In this document: positions 29,148 to 41,526 of the stretch, piece by piece
Position numbering within the stretch: position 1 is the first letter of the stretch
How the letters are laid out: every line of letters starts with the position of its first letter
Assembly (NCBI RefSeq): GCF_000165425.1
Contig: NW_001799632.1
Span: 62,001 to 126,000, forward strand
Length of the DNA stretch: 64,000 nucleotides
Source: Paramecium tetraurelia
Lineage: Eukaryota; Ciliophora; Oligohymenophorea; Peniculida; Parameciidae
Direction: 5' to 3'
Notes under the pieces: model-generated
Databases searched by the model: none
What the model was told of the DNA's origin: nothing
Seen by the model: only the letters and a program-made list of their open reading frames with translations
Made by a program: the position numbers and the translations under genes

Positions 29148-29453
29148 TTATTTTATAATAAATCAATTGTAATGTGATATTATATCAACCAATCTATAAA
29201 ATATTATTTATAACATAGAAATATAGTTCTAATCCAGATCATCTAGAGGTTGCAAATCTCGATGTTTTGAAATTAATTAAAAATCAATATGAGTTTTTAT
29301 AAGAAAAAAATTAATTTTAGGTAGGAATAGTGTAATAATATATGATAGTTTGAGTATATAGATGAATCTACAGGAAAAATTAAAACCTTACTTTCAATTA
29401 AAAACATTTAAATAAAACTTAGAAAGTCAATTAATTAATTGATATACTTATTA
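29148..29453. other. intergenic, nothing recognised
   Basis: About 300 bp of A/T-rich spacer between two - strand genes. No supported feature. Confidence 0.4.
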
Positions 29454-31010
29454 TCATAATTATTCGTCATTTAGTTTAATTTTGGGCGACTCCTATTGTT
29501 TAATATAATTGATATCATAGAAGTCTTATTCCCTATCATTATCTTCATTTTCATTACAATTATCAACATTATTAGTTGTCAATCCAACTTGAGTTTCTGG
29601 TTATTACGTACATTTTTTATAATCCTAACTTAATATCAAAGCATCATTGATAGACAAGATATCATATTTAGTTGTAAGAGTGTTCATATTTCTAAAATTA
29701 AGCGTTTTCTACTGATTTTGGATACCCTCTGAAATAATATAGGATTCTCCTGAATCTGACAATCTCATAGGAACTTTGATTCCTATTGCATGAACTTTTT
29801 CTATCTCTTTCCGTCTCTTGATTGACATAATTATAAATTAAAACCGTGACATTTCATACAATAAGTTTTTATAATTTAGTTTGCAAGCCATCTAAGAATG
29901 AATTTACTTTTGGAAGGCTAAGAAACTTGGCAATTCCACTTACACACCATCAAATTTAACTGATTTTATTTTACCCCAAAAGTTTTTAATCATTTTAAAT
30001 CTTCTAATTTCAGGGTAATATTATCTCATGATGTCGTCCAAAACAGATTATCTCATCTAAGACAAATTTAAAATAGTTATCAGATATTTTACTGAAAATA
30101 AAATACTGATAATTGACCCAATTGCAGCAAATACTTCACTGATAGATGGGTACCCAATCTAGATAGTACGATATTGCTATTAAAATAATATCCAATAAAC
30201 ACCATAAGTATTTTTCAAGAAGGTCTTATCACAATACTTCTTAGTACCGAATTAAGGGTAATTTAGGGAATTTGAGATATAATTATGCTCTTCTTCATTA
30301 GATGAAAATAGAAATGCCTTATTTATCAAGTAATGGTTCAGTTAGTAATGCAACGTAATCTGAGAGCACAATTCTGCATCGGTATGAATGTAGATTGGAT
30401 AAGTTCTAAGAAATTATTAAGGCTCAAATGTGGATGGATTTATGGTAGTGAACTCTATATTCGTATACAACATGTTGCCTGATTCATTAAAGTATTACTT
30501 CTATATTTCTTCTGAGGCACATTTGTAGTCACCAATCAAATATTCATCCTTGCAGAGTGTAAAGATGATTATAAATTATTTTTCCTTCCCCATCTGAATG
30601 TTTATATCAAGTAGTTATTCATCTGTAATATTACTAATCAGAGGTTCAAAACTGCCAACATCAAGATCCATTATTAATGGCATCAAGATGATTTCATCAC
30701 TTTTAAATGGATTAATTTTAGATAATCCATCATTGTCATATGCAATTACCTACATTCTATTATTGATGAATCCGAAATCGGTATTCTCCTCAAAATTATT
30801 AATATCTTCTGTGACCTTTGGCAATAACTGGTAGCTCCACCACAAGTACATATAGTATATACAATAGATTAAACTTAATGCACCTATTATCAAGGAGATA
30901 ATCCCTCCAATAACACTAGAATGGTTATAGTTGAGTCCATCTGAGATGGCAGGAGAGTATGTTACGCTGAAAAAGTCAACATTTTTTAACTGATTTGAAA
31001 TTTTCTTCAT
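29454..31010 (-). CDS. two-transmembrane protein of unknown function
   Basis: An uninterrupted 518-aa frame under the ciliate code from MKKISNQLKNVDFFSVT (31010) to TGA 29454-29456. One TM segment lies at about residues 35-60 (VIGGIISLIIGALSLIYCIY). A long middle region without TM contains several Cys (FTLCKDEYLIGDYKCASEE, ELCSQIT, KKYCDKTF) that could pair in a luminal or extracellular domain. A second TM near residue 320 (SEVFAAIGSIISILFSVKYL) is followed by a charged cytosolic tail with KRRKEIEKVH. The TM-loop-TM layout with Cys in the loop recalls P2X- or ASIC-type topology, but I see no defining motif and call it unknown. The last ~124 residues could be mistaken for a separate gene but are in frame. 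Confidence 0.75.
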
Positions 31011-31152
31011 TATTATTTATAATTACTAAGTTTAAGTCATTCTACGCTAAAGGAAAAGAATTGCGCATGATTTTTCACTTTAATTGTAAATACAAATATA
31101 AAAAAGGTAATTTATATTGGTTCTAAGTAAAAATTAAAACTATCATTAATCT

Positions 31153-33206
31153 TCATTATGAAAATATGTCCTTTATGATTTGAATAACGTCATTTATGCA
31201 TTACTCTCCATTCGGGATAAAATTATAAAAATTCAAAAATCCATGAGGCATGTAATCATATTTATACAATTTGCATTTCTTCCCTAAATTGCTTAAGCAT
31301 ATTCGAATAGATTACATCAATCTCCCTAATAATGTCCAGGTGTCACCATGCAAAGGGTCATTCGTTCCTGTCAAAATATAAGTCTGGGGGAATTGTTACA
31401 ACACCTCATCTATGGCTTCTCCAGGGGAAATCAAGGAATCCTTGTAATTGAGTGTTTCATCCTAGATGTAGGATTTCACACATAATTTCAAAAATGAATG
31501 AGGTAACACTAAATATTTCACAATTCAAATTACATCCATCATCTAAAGAAACAAATTGATACATATTGAAGTTCTTAGGATCAAGATTTAGTGCAGGATA
31601 GGCTAAAATTATGCCAGCAGGTAAATATACACTTTCTCGAATACATAAAGCAGTCAAGGCAGCACATAAATTACCACCTGCACTATCTCCTACTAATATT
31701 ATTTTCTTTGGTGTTATATCTATCAAAATCATTAAGATTATTACTAAAGTAATGTAAGGAAAAATGAATAATCCAAAGATAAGCTTGCCAACAGTCATCT
31801 AGAGCTGCAGGGAAGGAATATTAGGGAGATAATCGATAATCAATCGAAAATATGGGCACTCCTAAAGAGTTTGCCCATAATCTAGTATACGTTTAATGAG
31901 ATCTAGAGGACATTGAAACAAATCCCCCACCATGAATATGTATAATAATATTTTCATAAGTTGTGTTAGTTGTCTTATGAAACAACCTATCAATAAAATT
32001 GGTTCTCTATAATTGAATCAATGGATCTTAATAGTAATTCTATAAACTTGAAGATGGACTGATAGTTAATGCTTGAGAATTTAGAATTCGAACCTTAACT
32101 CTGTCCTCGCCATTCTCAATTAGCTGATAAAACGATAACAGTTTTGGACTCTTATCAATCAATGGCTAAGGCGGACTGATTATACCCATATAATGTTTCT
32201 AGTAGTATTTCACATATTCAATATTGATCTGTTTAAAGTATCTTGGAATGTAGATGCACTATTTGTATTTTATAGATGGGAATATGATTGGCATCAGATG
32301 TTTAGCCAGGCCAGTTTCACCCATATTCCAAACTGCAAATGCCAATTCCACTGTTGGTTCTGCCATTAACTAATGTGCTTTCAATAAGCCTTGTTTTCGA
32401 GCCAGCATGTAATAGATTGGCCCTAAGTTATGGATTATGCCTCTGAATATTTTGGTTTCTGTTTCAGATTTCTTTTGCATCATCGCCTAAGCTGATTGAA
32501 TGGCAGACAGTATAAATTTATAAGCATGCTCAATCTAATCTTTCTTTGCAATTTCTCTTACAATTATGCTATTTTTATATTCATATCTAATGTCTTACGA
32601 GGCGCATGCATGAGGAAAGGCCTCTAAAACACATAAGAATTTAGATAAATTGTAGTGCAATTCAATGAGAATGTGTTTTGGCTTCCTGGTGTGCTTCTTT
32701 ATGAAAAACTCTTCACAAACATGCAGGATTTTGGGTAAGAGATTGATATTTAAGATAGATAGAATTTAATAAACGTGATTTAGATTGATATCTTTTGAAT
32801 AGAGACAAAACTCTCCAATAATGTGGGAATAATCTTTACTAAGGTTTTCAATCACTGATTAAATCTACAATTATCCTATTAGACATAGCTTAGTCAGTTA
32901 AGTTGTTTTAAATGTAAACATGTCTTATAAACCAAATAGTGAAGTTAATTCTGTCGCTATTTTAATTAGCTCATTGTATTTATTATAAGCTAATTATAAT
33001 TCAATTATACTTGTTTCCATTGTCTCTTGTAACTCAATATTAAAAGTGCCTTAAATCCCTTCAAAAAGATCTTTATCATTTTGTTATTCCACTCTCAATG
33101 AGTCTCTATCATAGACAACTATCTGAGAATAAATGGTGTCATCCTATTCCTCTATCCTTTCATCATATTCTCGTATAGGACCTAAATCCTCGAAAAGAGC
33201 TTGCAT
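31153..33206 (-). CDS. hormone-sensitive lipase-type alpha/beta hydrolase
   Basis: Start at 33206 (MQALFEDLGPIREYDERIE), TGA 31153-31155, introns of 25 and 25 nt, 667 aa. The long helical N-terminal half resembles the HSL N-terminal domain. The C-terminal hydrolase has the oxyanion motif HGGGF in IIIHIHGGGFVSMSSRS, nucleophile elbow GDSAGGNL, the acid in TGTNDPLHGD and the base in MPHGFLNF: a complete triad. HSL-type enzymes hydrolyse diacylglycerol, cholesteryl or retinyl esters at lipid droplets. The presence of the HSL N-domain separates it from the small bacterial HSL-like esterases. Confidence 0.9.
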
Positions 33207-33429
33207 CTAAATATTTTAATAATTTATTTTTATATAATATTTAAATATAGTAGTGTGTCATTCAAGAATTTTAGCAAACTCATAATCATAATCATATTTA
33301 CTATGATTCCATTTTTCCATATTCAAGTAATAAGGATTTTCAATTATAATTAATTAATTACACATAGATCAATACTTCTATATTATACAAGCCTAAAAGT
33401 TTCTTATCCAATAATTTTTTTTAAATATT

Positions 33430-33742
33430 ATGAATCAATAAATTGATTTCGATAACGATAACAAGCTACCCTTTAATACAAATGGATATACAGATTCAGC
33501 GGTTATGATGTGTTTTCATTGCGATCAAATAGGAGAAACTAAATTAGTTTATGAAAGGGGGATGTGGACATACCTGATGTGTATAGCAATGTAATGCATA
33601 TGTGGGTTATTTAATTGACCTATTCTAAAGCCCTTTAGGTTCGGTTGTCTTGTTTATGAATGATTGCAAAGATATCTATCATATATGTAGAAACTGCAAA
33701 GCTGTAGTTGGGATTACTGAAAAACAAATTAAATTTTAATGA
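33430..33742 (+). CDS. LITAF-domain zinc-binding membrane protein
   Basis: Start at 33430 (MNQQIDFDNDNKLPFNT), one 25-nt intron ending AAG, 95 aa, TGA 33740-33742. The first Cys pair is MMCFHCDQIGETK and the second is YHICRNCKAVVG. Between them is the hydrophobic insert MWTYLMCIAMQCICGPLG. In the LITAF family the two CxxC halves form one zinc site and the insert dips into the cytosolic leaflet of endosomal or lysosomal membranes. Likely function is endo-lysosomal trafficking (family knowledge). Confidence 0.87.
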
Positions 33743-33783
33743 ACTTATAGAATAATTCATTAAGCGAAAAATTAGCAAATATC

Positions 33784-35125
33784 TCAATGTCTATGAGTGA
33801 TTTCAACCGATCGAAGTTAAGGAGTCATTGTCAAGTTGGGTGTACCCATATCACCATACAAGCGACTGGCTTTGTTTTCAAACATTAACGAATCATTTTT
33901 CCTTAGTTTAGCTATTTTTATCAAAGTCACTTCATCTAATTCAGATCTGCATGCTGGACATATCCTATTCTTCTCCAACCAATTATCAAGACATTACACA
34001 TGAAAGATGTGAGTGCAATAAGTCAATCTAACTTAATCTTGCTCCTTAATTTTATCAAGACAAATCAGGCATTCATCTGTATTTGCCAAACCTGGATATT
34101 AATTTATTAATGTTTTATATAGTTGTTTAGGTAAGTACCTTTATATATCAGTTTTTGGATATAATGAGATTGTAGGAAGTATCTAGTGTTCTTCTTTCTG
34201 CCTCCTGAAAAAGTAGTAATAGCAAATGATACAACAACATAAACTTATGGATCCTCCAACAGTTGTTATAACAATTATTAATATAATTTTAGTATTCTAA
34301 ATGTTTGGTTCTTATGAATTTTCACATTCTGTTTCAAAATAAAAAATATAGTAAGAAAATTGTTAAGGACTCAATTTTTAATTATTGATATTTGATAAAC
34401 ATGACTGGACATCTGAAATTTTAATCTCTCTTTTTTCAATCATATTTTACTATAATAAATACCAATCCTCAGCATAACATGTTTGTCGATATGTGCCCAC
34501 TTGAGTAAAATTTATACTTAGAGAACAAGAATTTTAGTCACATCCTTTTATATTAAAATAGTAGAATCCATTCTTATGATATCGAGATTCATGAGTGATA
34601 TCAAGAGCAACAATACTACAATCTGCGCCAAAATATCCTTGCACACATTCGCACATTCCGTCTTTACAGATCCCTTCATTTTAGCATTACCTAAAATTTT
34701 ATATGTTTTAAATACGAGGCACATTCGGATATATCTAGTGTAGTTATTGTTATGGAGAAGTTTGATATAGATTTAGAGTAGGTTCCTATTACCTATGGGA
34801 ACTCATTAAATTATTTCATAGATAATAACTGCATTTGGTACTTTTCTACTTTGAAGCCATGTACTAGCTATATGATTTAAGTATTTCTTTTCAGGTCATA
34901 AGAATTTACATCGTAAATACAGTTTTCTTTTAGAAGAGTAATTTCTGAATCACATATCAATAGTTATGTTGAATCGAAAATTGCTTATTCTAATTTTACT
35001 ACTATTTTGTGGTTTGGTTTTGGACCTCTCTGAAATGTTTATAAAATATGTATGCCTATTTCTAAATTCAAAAAGGTTTAGGTTTATCCGAGACATTAAA
35101 GAAAAAGATGCAATAAAATAAACAT
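33784..35125 (-). CDS. EGF-like, single-TM, RING-H2 ubiquitin ligase
   Basis: Start at 35125 (MFILLHLFLQCLGQTQ, a signal peptide), TGA 33784-33786, one 25-nt intron, 438 aa. Order: luminal region of ~180 residues; an EGF-like unit CASQCQNEGICKDGMCECV then GYFGADCS; a second Cys-poor segment; TM near residue 325 (ILIIVITTVGGSISLCCCII); and a cytosolic RING-H2 beginning DECLICLDKIKEQDQ, with CTHIFHVQCLDNWL and CPACRSEL. This is a transmembrane E3 (PA-TM-RING-like topology) with EGF where animals have a PA domain. It probably ubiquitinates membrane cargo at endosomes or vacuoles (inference). Confidence 0.87.
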
Positions 35126-35442
35126 AAATCAATTTTAATGAATAATTCTGTTGAGATCATAAACAAGATTAAACAATTAATTTAATTTTATTTATTATAC
35201 ATAGTTGCTAGTCCCATTTCCCTATTCAACAACCACTAATCTATAAATAGATATTCATCATGACATAGAAACGTCTAAAAATATTGTTATACTTAGTAAT
35301 TCCCTTCACATGCACACACATATTGAATACTCGAATCTAATAGTACTAATTTGCCATACTCAAATGTAGAATAACTCAGCTTAGATAAATCTTTAATGCA
35401 AATTATATTTTTATCGAATTTTACCAAATCTCTAAGATTATC
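35068..35442 (-). pseudogene. orphan coding-like fragment without a start
   Basis: An open frame between TGA codons reads LSYSTFEYGKLVLLDSSIQY.., VCACEGNYQVQQYFQTFLC and FIDQWLLNREMGLATMYN. Its composition is clearly protein-like for roughly 35175-35442. There is no usable Met at the front, and its stop falls inside the signal-peptide region of the next gene downstream. I could not place introns that give it its own start and end. It may be the decayed tail of a duplicated neighbour or an unresolved small gene. Confidence 0.35.
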
Positions 35443-35580
35443 TCACATTTATTATTTAATTAAATTTTGAATGTGGGATTATAATTATAATTATGATTTC
35501 TATAAATTTTTAATATCATCTATCTATCCTATTAAAGTTACATCATTACCAATAATTTAAATAAATTAATTTATTAAAAA

Positions 35581-36024
35581 ATGGGAAGCCAAATCCAAAA
35601 ATCGCAAATCAATATGAAAGCACAGCTCTCTCGAAAAATTCAAAGACCTCAAGCTAAGGCAGAGTTTATAGAAGTAAGAGTTAACGATCCAGGTGCACCT
35701 ATTAACTCTTTTTTTGTGGAATCTAAGAATTCTTTAATTGAAAATACTATGTTAAACAGCCATAATCAAAATTAAGACTATGGTAATTCTTAGAATTTGG
35801 AACCAAAAAAAAATCTTCACAATTCAAACAATGATCATATACAATCAATCAAAGGAATTCTTAAAAATAAATCCAATATGTCTCAATCTTCCTCGAGATA
35901 TTTCAATGAAGAAGCCAAATTTGTGAGATTTTAATGTAGAAATACTCACTTCTCTTAATAAAGAATTAGAGATGTTGAAAAAGTTAAAAAACCTAGAAAA
36001 GGCAGAATCTCTCCTCTATTATGA
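35581..36024 (+). CDS. small protein with PP1-docking motifs (SILK-type plus RVxF-type)
   Basis: 147 aa from MGSQIQKSQINMK to GRISPLL, TGA 36022-36024, no intron. Residues 90-98 read IKGILKNKS, the SILK-type motif found in protein phosphatase 1 inhibitor-2. About twenty residues later, KFVRF (113-117) fits the RVxF docking consensus. SILK N-terminal to RVxF is the arrangement seen in true PP1 regulators. The rest is basic and disordered (Q/N/S/K). I infer a PP1 regulatory subunit or inhibitor-2-like protein; no other domain is visible. Confidence 0.7.
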
Positions 36025-36996
36025 AAACATCTTTTTATATTTTTCTGTTTATTATATTCGTTATTCATAATGCAACATTTCAGATTTGTAGGTGGGAGTA
36101 ACCTCATTTTCTTACATTTTTTTAAAATCATTAGTACAGTAGCAAACTTTCTAAGTGAGCATAAAATTTTAAATAGTAGAAAGAATTATGTCAAAATAGC
36201 ACGTAATAAATAATATATTATTCAAATAATTTTAAACTAAAGTTATACCGTCATTTTAATATCTAATCGTCATGCTTAATATATTATTTTGAAATTTTAA
36301 TTATATTAATAATTAATTATTTTTTCAATTAAAGATTTGATTGATAAATTTATAAAGACTTAGTATTTCTTATATTAAAATGAGATGAATATAATCAAGC
36401 CTATATTTGATAATATAATTATTTAAATTATTTCAGTCAAAGGATTATTAACCCAATAGTAAATTAAATAAAAATAATAAAAGTTTTAGACAAAAAGCTT
36501 AAGCTTCTTACAACTTTTAATAATTCAAACACTTGGATTAAATGAGTCAATTACATAATTTTAATTTTTTTCAGCTGCAATCTTGACAAATAATTTTTAT
36601 ATACTCATCTTATGTAATTTCAGATTTCACTAATTTAAGCGTACTCACAAAGGATATAGAACAAGGCTCAAAAATAGCATTCTTAATAATTATTATTGTC
36701 AATTTTATTTGTTTATAGTTTTATTCCATTTTTTATATTGGAAATATCCTTTGTATAATAAAGTGTAATACAATATAAAGTTATAATATTCAAATTCAAT
36801 CAATAAGCTTAATCGAATGGATTATCGTAAGTTGGTTTGGAGTCATCATCTTCTTTAAATTAGTAGTAAGTGAAATATCGATTTATGTGTTGTTATTGAT
36901 TTTAACTTATTTTGTATTTAATTAGTTTATATGGATTATATTTCCTAATATAATTATTAGATTTTATTTATTATTTTATAATAAAAATGAAACCTT
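36025..36996. other. long AT-rich intergenic stretch
   Basis: About 970 bp between two + strand genes. Base composition is strongly A/T and no frame has protein-like composition. Contains the promoter of the downstream disordered-protein gene. No RNA recognised. Confidence 0.4.
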
Positions 36997-39978
36997 ATGA
37001 ATTTGAGGTGGAAAATAAAAAGAAACATTCAAAGAGAAGAACTATTTATTTTGACAATAGTTGAAAGAGTATTAGCAGGACATCTACAATTAATTTCATT
37101 CGTGGATTAAGCATAGTTTTCTGAATTATTAACAAAAAGGTAAACTTAGTAAAAGGCGATTCCACCATTGCATCTTTAGATTTTAGGCAAGGTGAAACGA
37201 AATCTGATAAAAAACTAGACACCTTTGCTTGAAAAAAAAGTTCAATATGAAATAAGAACTGTTGCTTCATCATCAATTGATATGAGGAAGAATTACATTC
37301 ATTCATTTAGCAATAGATAATCAAATAACAAGGAATAATAAACCACAGAAATAGATGCATAAATGATTGGACATTTATAGCCATAATCAAATAGAAATAG
37401 TAACTTGAAATTGGATAAAACTGATAATAGCTGTTTACCCAAATATCACACCAATAGAAGCTAAAAAATGAATAATTCATCTGCTCGATACATTAGTCCA
37501 TTCCAACTCATTAGTCCTAATAGTACATAAGCAGAAAATATAAATAAAGAATTGCCATCTCTTAAGTAGTCTACTATCAATGAAAATCTGCCTATTCTTA
37601 AAAATGAGATGGCCGTAATCAATATCGTAAGTTAGGATGGAGAAATAGAATAATAATAAGACTTTATAATCAAAAATAATAATATCAATATAGAACCAAT
37701 TGTAAATCAAAATCAATAGCAATTATAAAGAATTGAGAAATAGGATAGTAATGCACAATATAGTTACTCTAGAAAATAATCATAAAATCTACCCATGGGA
37801 AGTGACTCTAGCAAGATGGATCTAAAAGAAAAACTCTAAAAATACTATAGCAATGATGAAGACTTTAGTTCTCAAAGAAAACCCAGGACTTAGAGTGATC
37901 GATTAAAGGATATCAGTTATGGAACAGATCCAAATGCCAAAGATTTAAAAATTGACAACCAACTATAAATAATTTAAAGTGCCAAAAATTTGGATAATAA
38001 TAATAAATCTCAGGTGATATCATAACAATCATAATAGGCGAAATTTTCATTCATTCCTGGTCAAACTTAGGAACTCGTATCATAATCAGAGACCTTTTCC
38101 AAAGATCAATTAAGTCCAAAGAAAAGCCTTGAAGAAATACATGCACCTGGAAATTTCCTGTCTCCTCCTTAATCAGCCAGATCTATCATTACTGCAAAGT
38201 CAACTAAAAGAAAGCTTAATACATTACAATCTAATGACTTAAAACTATTTGATTAACAAAATCCTTAGGAATAATAATAAGTGGAAATTTCAGCTTCAAA
38301 CGAAGAGTCATAAATGTCTTTATTAGAATAATCCTTACACTAAAATGAGCAAAATCATCATACACATATAAGTTCATTAAGACCAGCAACCACTCATATT
38401 GAGGCTAGCAAATAGCAAGATTATCCAGTATTTCAAACTCATGACAATTTGGACATAATGAAAAAGTCAACTTAGAAATTGTTGTAATAGTAAACTAGTA
38501 TCACATCTATTATGCACGACGAGGAGAACTTTTAGAATAATCAAACACTCATTTAGCATATTAATATTTAGGTTAATTAATGTGATCCAACTTAACCCCC
38601 CAATAATGTGATAATTGAAGAATCAATAGAAGGTTCACCTAATTGTAAAGTTTAAAATACTCGCAATCCTGCAGCCTCTTTTTCTCTTCTCAAATTGGAG
38701 GATTAAAAATAAATGCCAACTTAAACTAATCTTTAATTTAGATAGCAATCATCTTCACCTAAGAATGGATATATTCCTTCGAGTTCCTTTATTCCATCAT
38801 CCACTTTAGTTTAAGGCTCGTAGTCATAATCAAAAATGCTCATACCAATTAATAATACTTAGAATAGTATTAAACACAATAGGGTAAACAACAAATCTAG
38901 ATCCTAAATTAAGGATTTTATATAACAATAATAATAATAATAAAGATCTGATGATAGTCAACCTGAAAGTAAATTGACAATCGAGTCTTCTTAAGGAGAT
39001 AAATCAAATCGATCAAAGAAGGGTAAAAACAAAAAGTAATTGAAATTGCCTATAGCTGCAGTTGCACTAAATTTTGCTCGGAGAAAATCATCTAATTAGA
39101 TCTCACCTATGGATGTATATTATTAATTTATTTTAGCCTAAAAAGCTGGAGCAACAAGAAAAAGAGAAATAAAGATAGCTAGAATATTAGAAGTAACTTG
39201 AAAAAATGAAATATGAAAGAGAATTAATGGAACAATTCAAAATTCCAGATAATATGCCCTTAATGCAAAAAAGATCAATTATTGAATAATTAATGAAGGA
39301 GTTAGAGTTAAATCCTGACTAGGATGCTAAATATTAAATCATGTTATGTAAGATGCTATGATATTTATTTAGATAAACAAAGATAAGAATAGATTTAGAA
39401 TGCTTCAAAATTTGAATTGGCTTTTGATAATCCCCTTTCAAATTGCTATGAAGAATTATCTCATATATCTGAGCAGAAATTGAAAATATTAGGGAAAGAT
39501 AATGATCCAACGAAAGTGCAATTTTTAAAGTTTGAAGACCAAGTTCAAACTAATTTTCATAGATAATCAAAGTCTTTCACCCAAGATCTTAATTCACCTA
39601 ACAAGAAAAACCTTAAATTTTTTAGTAAATTAGATCCTGTCGAAATTGAAAATCAAATGAATAGAATAAAAGAATTTAAGTAAGAAACCGATATTTTAAA
39701 ATTCTTCTCTTCATTCAATAATCAATATGATAAAGAAGTACATTTTAATATTTTAATAGGTGAACTAATGTGACTTAGATTAGCCTACTGTAAAAGATCG
39801 ATAGTTTTCAATGGATTTTCAAAGAGGATTCTTGCCTAAAACAATTCATAGACGTAAAAGAACTAAGAAGAAAAGCACCAAGATAGTTATTAACTCTTAT
39901 AGAATGGACCCAAAGAAATTAGATTAGGTGTTGGCTTAAACCGAAAAAATAAAGCAAGTTGGTTAATTTTTATTATGA
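36997..39978 (+). CDS. large disordered Q/N/S-rich protein, unknown function
   Basis: Start at 36997 (MNLRWKIKRNIQREELF), TGA 39976-39978. Three introns near the 3' end (22, 25, 22 nt) give exactly 970 aa. Nearly the whole protein is low-complexity Q/N/S/K with no TM segment. A run of seven Gln at ~38924-38944 is encoded mostly by TAA. The C-terminal third is more ordered: a basic patch SNRSKKGKNKKQLKL, a coiled coil (KKLEQQEKEKQRQLEYQKQL) and a conserved-looking end IHRRKRTKKKSTKIVINSYR. A nearby alternative ATG at 36987 is in the wrong frame. Could be a scaffold or RNA-granule protein; no evidence decides. Confidence 0.72.
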
Positions 39979-40158
39979 TTATATGCTTTCTCTAAATTTC
40001 TAGATTAATTTAATAAAACATTTAGCATTTTAAACACTTTAAAAACTTATAAAAAAATAATTTGTTATAATATCGTTAATTGTTACTTTTAAGATATTTT
40101 AAGATAAATAATGTTACTTTTAAGATATTTAATATAAAAAATGATAATTAAATAAGTT

Positions 40159-41476
40159 TCACAAAGTTTCGAATAATTTATTTAAAGAGCAATCAATTAC
40201 TCGTGAATTGATATTTTTCATTTTATTAATTGTTTTCATTTATTTGTCAAGGTCAGCATTGAATGCTTATTAAAAGTTTAATTTAGATTCAAGTTTTTTT
40301 TATTCAGTGTACAAGTCATCCAGAAAGTATTCGTAAACAGACTGTAGGGATAAATCTACAGAAATGCAACTGTCATTATCTTTTATATTGGGTTTGATTT
40401 TCTATTATCCCAATGGTTGTCTTTTTCTGTGATTTGATAAGACACTCCTTCTGGTTGATTAGGATGACTTTGATACTGTATAAGTAAGTAAAAATACCTT
40501 GTTAATTGGCATACAGAGAGCTCCCATCAATACACTTTTGCTCTCTTAAGTAATTATATAGGGCGGTATCTTTTTAGGATAGAGTTGTTTGTTCTTGGGG
40601 GTAGTATTCGACGTTTTTTAAGTGATTGAGGGTTTTGTCTTTTTTGAATTGGGCAAAGTATTATTTTTCTTTATCTCTTGAGTTAAGTTTATTGAAATTT
40701 CTTAGGGTTTACTCATCCAAAATTTGTTACATCAAATCGTTTGATTCGTTAATTAATTTGAGCTTAGAGTAACTCAGTGTTTCATGATCTTGTTAGATTG
40801 GATTCTTTGGTATAAATAGCATTTACATTTATTTGAACTTCTTTACACTACTAGAGAGTTGAATAGGTTTCTTTCCTTAGATAATATTGACGATTTCGGA
40901 TCTCTTCTATGATTGAGTGGTTTATTGTAATTATTTTTTGAGAATCTTGGTTTCGATCAATTTTTGGAGTTTCTTTAACTTTGAAGGAGCAGTCTCTTCG
41001 TTTTCTTTTTAGTTTTTGATGTAAATGGTTTTGCCTCTTTTCACTTTGGACTTCCGTTGGTTAAATGCAACTAGCTCACTCTAGCGAGTATTTTATTTGA
41101 CTTGAGATTTGAGCATCTCACATTAATCGACCTCTCCATCTAAGAATTTCTTGAACCCTTTTGGAACTGGAGATCCAAGAATGAGAGGACTATATACGAG
41201 CAAGGGATCATCGATTCTGCTCTTCTATTTGTTTAGGGGTATGGATATTTTCTTTAGAGATGTAATAGGGGAGGGTATCTGATTGAGGGTAATTTGCTAT
41301 CTTAAATTTAGTTTTGACTTAAATTATTCTGGAGTAATAGAGAACTTAGGACTGGTTTTAAAAACAACTGTTTTTTTGTGTATTGATATTGGTGATTTAG
41401 TAAAATTACTCCAAGTAGAGATCATTTTATTGTATAATAAAAATTATGTTTCTTCATTAAACACTTGATTAGCCAT
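40159..41476 (-). CDS. unknown K/Q-rich protein, divergent paralogue A
   Basis: Start at 41476 (MANQVFNEETQFLLYNK), TGA 40159-40161, one 22-nt intron, 431 aa. No known domain, TM or signal. Matches the oppositely oriented neighbour in order along the chain: DDPLLVYSPLILGSP then FLDGEV (neighbour DDPLVTYSPINQL, YLDGEI); SSSVKKFKQMQMLFIPK (neighbour SNSVKKLKQLQILFFPK); NDLMQQILDEQ (neighbour DQLLQDITEER); and SQKDTALYNYLREQ (neighbour SKDVQLYKYLHDH). These shared blocks are the likely functional core. The C-terminus differs. Confidence 0.72.
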
Positions 41477-41526
41477 ATAGTTAAGTGGGCACTCCCTTAA
41501 GCAGAAGGAATGCAACCCCAAGTGAT
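41477..41526. promoter_or_regulatory. 50-bp bidirectional promoter region
   Basis: The start codons of the two paralogues (41476 on -, 41527 on +) are only 50 bp apart. This segment is unusually GC-rich for intergenic DNA here (GTGGGCACTCCC, GCAACCCCAAG). Any core promoter for both genes must fit in it or extend into coding sequence. Confidence 0.5.

Noticed and set aside
29454-29828. A separate 124-aa gene starting MSIKRRKEIEK
   Set aside because: The frame is continuous with the upstream two-TM protein, so this is its C-terminal tail.
40080-40140. Duplicated 19-20 bp A/T-rich segment (GTTACTTTTAAGATATTT)
   Set aside because: Two copies in A/T-rich spacer; too short and simple to be a mobile element or regulatory array.
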